Source of the DNA: Bifidobacterium sp.
GTDB taxonomy: Bacteria > Actinomycetota > Actinomycetes > Actinomycetales > Bifidobacteriaceae
DNA: 6,951 nucleotides
Direction: 5' to 3'
Assembly (NCBI GenBank): GCA_022739095.1
Contig: JAIJEI010000103.1
Location: 1 to 6,951, forward strand
Shown: in pieces, positions 1 through 4,100 of the stretch
Numbering within the stretch: the stretch's first letter is position 1
Layout: the number at the start of each line of letters is the position of its first letter
Notes under the pieces: generated by a model
Told to the model about the DNA's origin: nothing
Databases searched by the model: none
What the model saw: the letters and a program-made list of their open reading frames with translations, nothing else
Translations under genes and position numbers: made by a program

Positions 1-9
1 AACACAAGT

Positions 10-15
10 AAGGAA
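10..15 (+). promoter_or_regulatory. Ribosome binding site of fas
   Basis: AAGGAA lies four bases before the ATG at 20 (about 6 bases from its GG core), a suitable Shine-Dalgarno sequence that supports this start. A TAA at 9-11 overlaps it and could be the stop of an upstream gene ending in His-Lys, which would place fas in an operon. With only eight bases of upstream sequence this cannot be decided. No promoter is visible in the 19 bases available. Confidence 0.75.
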
Positions 16-19
16 AGCA

Positions 20-1147
20 ATGACCACCTTCTTCCTCAATCGCCTGGCCACCGAGCCCCATGCGCTCGCCTTCGCCGGCCAGTCCACCCCGTGGCCGGTC
101 GCCTTGGCAGACCAGACCACCGATCCCAGCCTTGACGAGGCCCTGCGCGGCCACATCGCCGCAGCCGGCCGACTGCTCACCCCGGTCACCGCCGACCTGC
201 TGGCCACTACCGGCCGTCCGGTCGACCTGTTCGGCTTCGTCCCGAACCCGGCACGCCTCGGCACCGCAGCCGACGCCACCGCGTCCGTGGAAGGTGTGGC
301 ATTGACCCAGCTCGGCGCCCTGCTCGACCTCGAACACCTCGGCTACAGCGTGGCCCAGGCCAAGCCGCTCGCCGTGCTCGGCCACTCCCAGGGCGTGCTC
401 GCCGTACACATGACCCGCGCCATCGAGGCCGCCGGTTCCATCGTGGCCGCCAGCACCACGCTTGACGAGATTCTGGCCGTGGCCGCCCTGATCGGTGCCG
501 CCGGTACCCGTCGCGTGCGCGAACTGGGCCTGAACCCCAAGTATGGCGAAGCCAGCCCGATGCTCTCCGTCAAGGGTGCCACCCGTGAACAGGTCGAGGC
601 GCTGGTCGCTCGCGTCAACAACGCCCGCGGCCCGATCTCCATCGCCGTCACCAACTCCGACAACCACCACGTGCTCTCCGGCTACCCGGAAGACCTGTCT
701 GCCTTCGCCCTCGAGGCCGAGCGCGAACACAAGCACCAGGCCAAGCTGCGCGAGCAGAAGCTTCGCGGCGGCACCGTGTTCAACCCGACCCTCGAATACC
801 TTGAGGTCACCCTGCCCTTCCACTCGCCGCTCATGGCCGACGCCGTCGAACAGACCGTGGCCTGGGCCGGTGCATGCGGCTTCGACCAGAAGTGCACCCG
901 TGCACTCGCTGAGGAAGTGCTCCTGAACCACGTGGACTGGAACGCCCGCGTCAAGGCGCTGTTCGACGCCGCCGACCCGTCCAAGCTGTGGATTGTGGAC
1001 CTCGGCCCTGGCAACACGCTCGGCAAGCTGATCGGCAACGTGGTGCAAGGCACCGGCATCGGCGTGGTCGAAGCCGCCACGCTGGCCGAGCGCTCCACGT
1101 TCTCCACGCTGGAAAACGAGCCTGAGCGCACCCAGAACTGGAAGGCA
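20..1147 (+). other. Domain: acetyl-CoA acyltransferase (AT), residues ~1-376
   Basis: This part loads the acetyl starter from CoA onto the synthase. The N-terminal ALAFAGQ strand-loop (residues about 15-21) is the usual AT entry motif. The nucleophile elbow GHSQG falls at residues 121-125 with Ser123 as the acyl-accepting serine. The partner histidine is probably His268 in the LPFHSPLM motif. VDLGPGNTLGKL (near 330-342) is a typical AT C-terminal element. Domain borders are approximate. GHSQG, as opposed to the GHSLGE of the second transferase, fits the starter-loading AT of FAS-I. Confidence 0.9.
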
Positions 1148-4100
1148 TTCGCCCCGCGCGTCATCAACACCCCGGCCGGCGCCAAGCTGGTCACCAAGTT
1201 CTCCAAGCTCACCGGCAAGCCGCCGGTACTGCTGCCCGGCATGACCCCCACCACCGTGGAACCGGAAATCGTGGCCGCCGCGGCCAACGCCGGTTACTGG
1301 GCCGAGCTCGCCGGCGGCGGCCAGGTGACCGCCGAAGTGTTCGATCGCCACATCGCCGCCCTCGAAGACGAGCTGGAGGAAGGCCGCACGGTCGAATTCA
1401 ACGCGATGTTCATGGACCGTTACCTGTGGAACCTGCAGTTCGGTTCCTCCCGCATCGTGCCCAAGAAGCGCGCATCCGGCGCGCCGATCGACGGCGTGGT
1501 CGTCTCCGCCGGCATCCCCGAGCTGGACGAAGCCGTGGCCCTGATCAAGTCGCTGCAGGCGGACGGTCTGCCGTACGTGAGCTTCAAGCCCGGCACCGTG
1601 GACCAGATTCGCCAGGTCGTGCGCATCGCCAAGGCCGTGGCCCCCACCACCATCATGGTTCAGGTCGAGGGCGGTGAAGCCGGCGGCCACCACAGCTGGG
1701 AAGCGCTGGATGACCTGCTTGCCGCCACCTACGCCGAAGTGCGCGCCTGCGACAACCTCGTGCTGGTCGCCGGCGGCGGCATCGGCACCCCCGAACGCGC
1801 GGCCGACTACATTTCCGGCCAGTGGGCCCACGCCTACGGCCTGCCCGACATGCCGGTCGACGGCGTGCTTATCGGTACCGCCGCGATGACCGCCAAGGAG
1901 GCTCACACCAGCCCCGAAGTCAAGCAGCTGCTCGTCAAGACGCCCGGTATTCCGGCCGATGCCAAGTCCGACGACGTGTTCGCCCCGCAGGCCGCCCATT
2001 GGGTACCGTCCGGCAAGTCCGTCGGCGGCATGTCCTCCGGCCTGAGCCACCTGCACGCTGACATCTATGAGCTCGAGAACGACTCCGCCGAATGCGGCCG
2101 TCTGCTCGTGCGCGTCATGAAGCACCCCGAAGAGCTCGACTCCCGCCGCAAGGAAATCATCGAAGCCCTGAACAAGACCGCCAAGCCCTACTTCGGCGAC
2201 CTGGCCTCCATGACCTACCTTGAGTGGGCGCAGCGCTTCGCCGAACTCGCCTTCCCATGGGCCGACCCGACTTACGCCGACCGCTTCCAGCACCTGCTGC
2301 AGCGCATCGAAGCCCGTGTGAACGACACGGACTCCGGCGAATTCACCTCCAAGTTGTTCGCCGCTGATGACGTTTCTGCCGAAGAGGCAGCTGCCGCTGG
2401 CCTGTTGGCCCACGACGACATTCTCGCCGACCCGGCCCCCGCGCTCGAAAAGCTCGCACTGGCCTACCCGCAGACCGCCGAACTCAAGGTGGTCCCGGCC
2501 GACGTGGCTTGGTTCCCGGTGCTCGTGCGCGAATACCCCAAGCCCATGCCGTTCGTACCCGTCATCGACAACGACCTGCTGCGTTGGTGGGGTCAGGACC
2601 AGCTCTGGCAGTCCGAAGACCAGCGCTACTCCGCCGATTCCGTGCGTGCCATCCCCGGCCCGATCTCCGTGGCCGGCATCACCACCATCGACGAGCCAAT
2701 CGCCGACATCCTCGGCCGCTTCGAAACCGCCGCCATCAAGCGCGTGCAGGACGAACAGCAGGCCGCCGATACCGCTGAGAACGACGATTTCGCCGCACTT
2801 GGCGAGGCCGCCAGCGCCGAGGACTTCATCCGCAAGTCCCCGAACATCTCCTGGGTTGGCCACATCACCGACAACCCGGCCTACGGCACCGCCCTGGGCG
2901 ACCAGTACTACGAGATCCGCGCGTTCGACGCCGCGGCCGGCAAGTACGATCTGGACATCCACCTCGACACCTACTGGGACAACGATCCGGACGGCGGCAC
3001 CTCCAAGCACGCCGTGCGCGACATCGTCATCCCGCTCATCGTTGAAGGCACCGAGCCCGGCCGTGTGCCGGTCGTGGACCGCGAGCGCCTGATCCCTGAC
3101 GTCTACGCGATGCTCGCCGCCACCGCAGGCATCGGCAACACCGCCATCACCGGCGACAAGCTCACCGAGATGCCGGAACTTGACGGCAAGACCTCGGCCG
3201 ACCGTCCATTCGGCACGGCCACCTCCACCTACACCCTCTCCGCCAACCTCGGTTTCGACTACGAAGCCGCCACCGGCGCCGCTCTGCCGACCACCCTGCA
3301 GCCCAGCCGCATCGCCCCCGATGCACTGGTCGGCCCGGCCTGGCCGGCAATCTACACGGCGCTCGGTTCCGTGTATGTCAAGGGCTACCCGGTGATCGAA
3401 GGCCTGCTGAACGCGGTTCACCTCGACCACCTCATCGAACTTGAGGTGAACGAGGAGGACCTGCTCAAGCACACCGGCGAAACCATCACCCTGAAGTCCT
3501 GGGCCGAGGACTACTTCGAGTCCGCTTCCGGCCGCGTGGTCACCATCCATGTGACCCACACCGCCGCCGATGGCACACTGCTTGCCCGCGAAACCGAGCG
3601 TTTCGCGATCCGCGGCCGCGTCTACTCCGACACCCTGCCGGCAGACGCCCCCGAGTATGGTGGTGCCCTCCTGAATAAGGAAACGGATGGCTCCGTCGCC
3701 GGACAGTCCACTGGACTGTCTGCCTCCTCGCGCGGCCTGCAAGTAGTGCAGGCCACTCCGCGCCGCCTGCTGCGCCGCGTGAAGGTCGTCGCCCCGCACG
3801 ACATGACCGCCTTCGCCCGCACTTCCGGCGACTTCAACCCGATCCACACCTCCACTCGTGGCGCCCGCATCTCCGGCCTGTCCGCCCCGCTCGTGCACGG
3901 CATGTGGCTGTCCGCCACCGCCCAGCACGCCGTGCAGGCGACCGACGAGAAGGGTGCCCACTACGAGATCACCGGCTGGACCTACAACATGTACGGCATG
4001 GTCCAGCTCGACGACACCGTCGAGATCTCCGTCGAGCGCATCGGCAAGGTGCGCCACGGCGGCATGACCCTCGAAGTCACCTGCCGTATCGACGGCCAGC

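Noticed and set aside
682..1287. Minus-strand open frame of 201 codons opposite AT/ER
   Set aside because: It is a shadow of the fas frame; the product is Ser/Ala/Pro-rich with no recognisable motif, and no convincing gene context exists.
1895..1901. Internal AAGGAGG, a perfect Shine-Dalgarno-like heptamer
   Set aside because: It encodes the Lys-Glu-Ala of AMTAKEAHTS in the ER domain, with no start codon at proper distance. It may slow ribosomes, but nothing shows an internal start.
2367..3092. Plus-strand open frame of 241 codons in another frame
   Set aside because: It is Pro/Ser/Thr/Arg-rich in the manner of frame-shifted GC-rich coding DNA. The fas frame is continuous through it with sensible conserved blocks, so neither a separate gene nor a frameshift is indicated.
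3700..3757. The repeat hairpins as a transcription terminator
   Set aside because: No T-run follows either stem, and the elements lie inside an essential, uninterrupted reading frame, where termination would be harmful.
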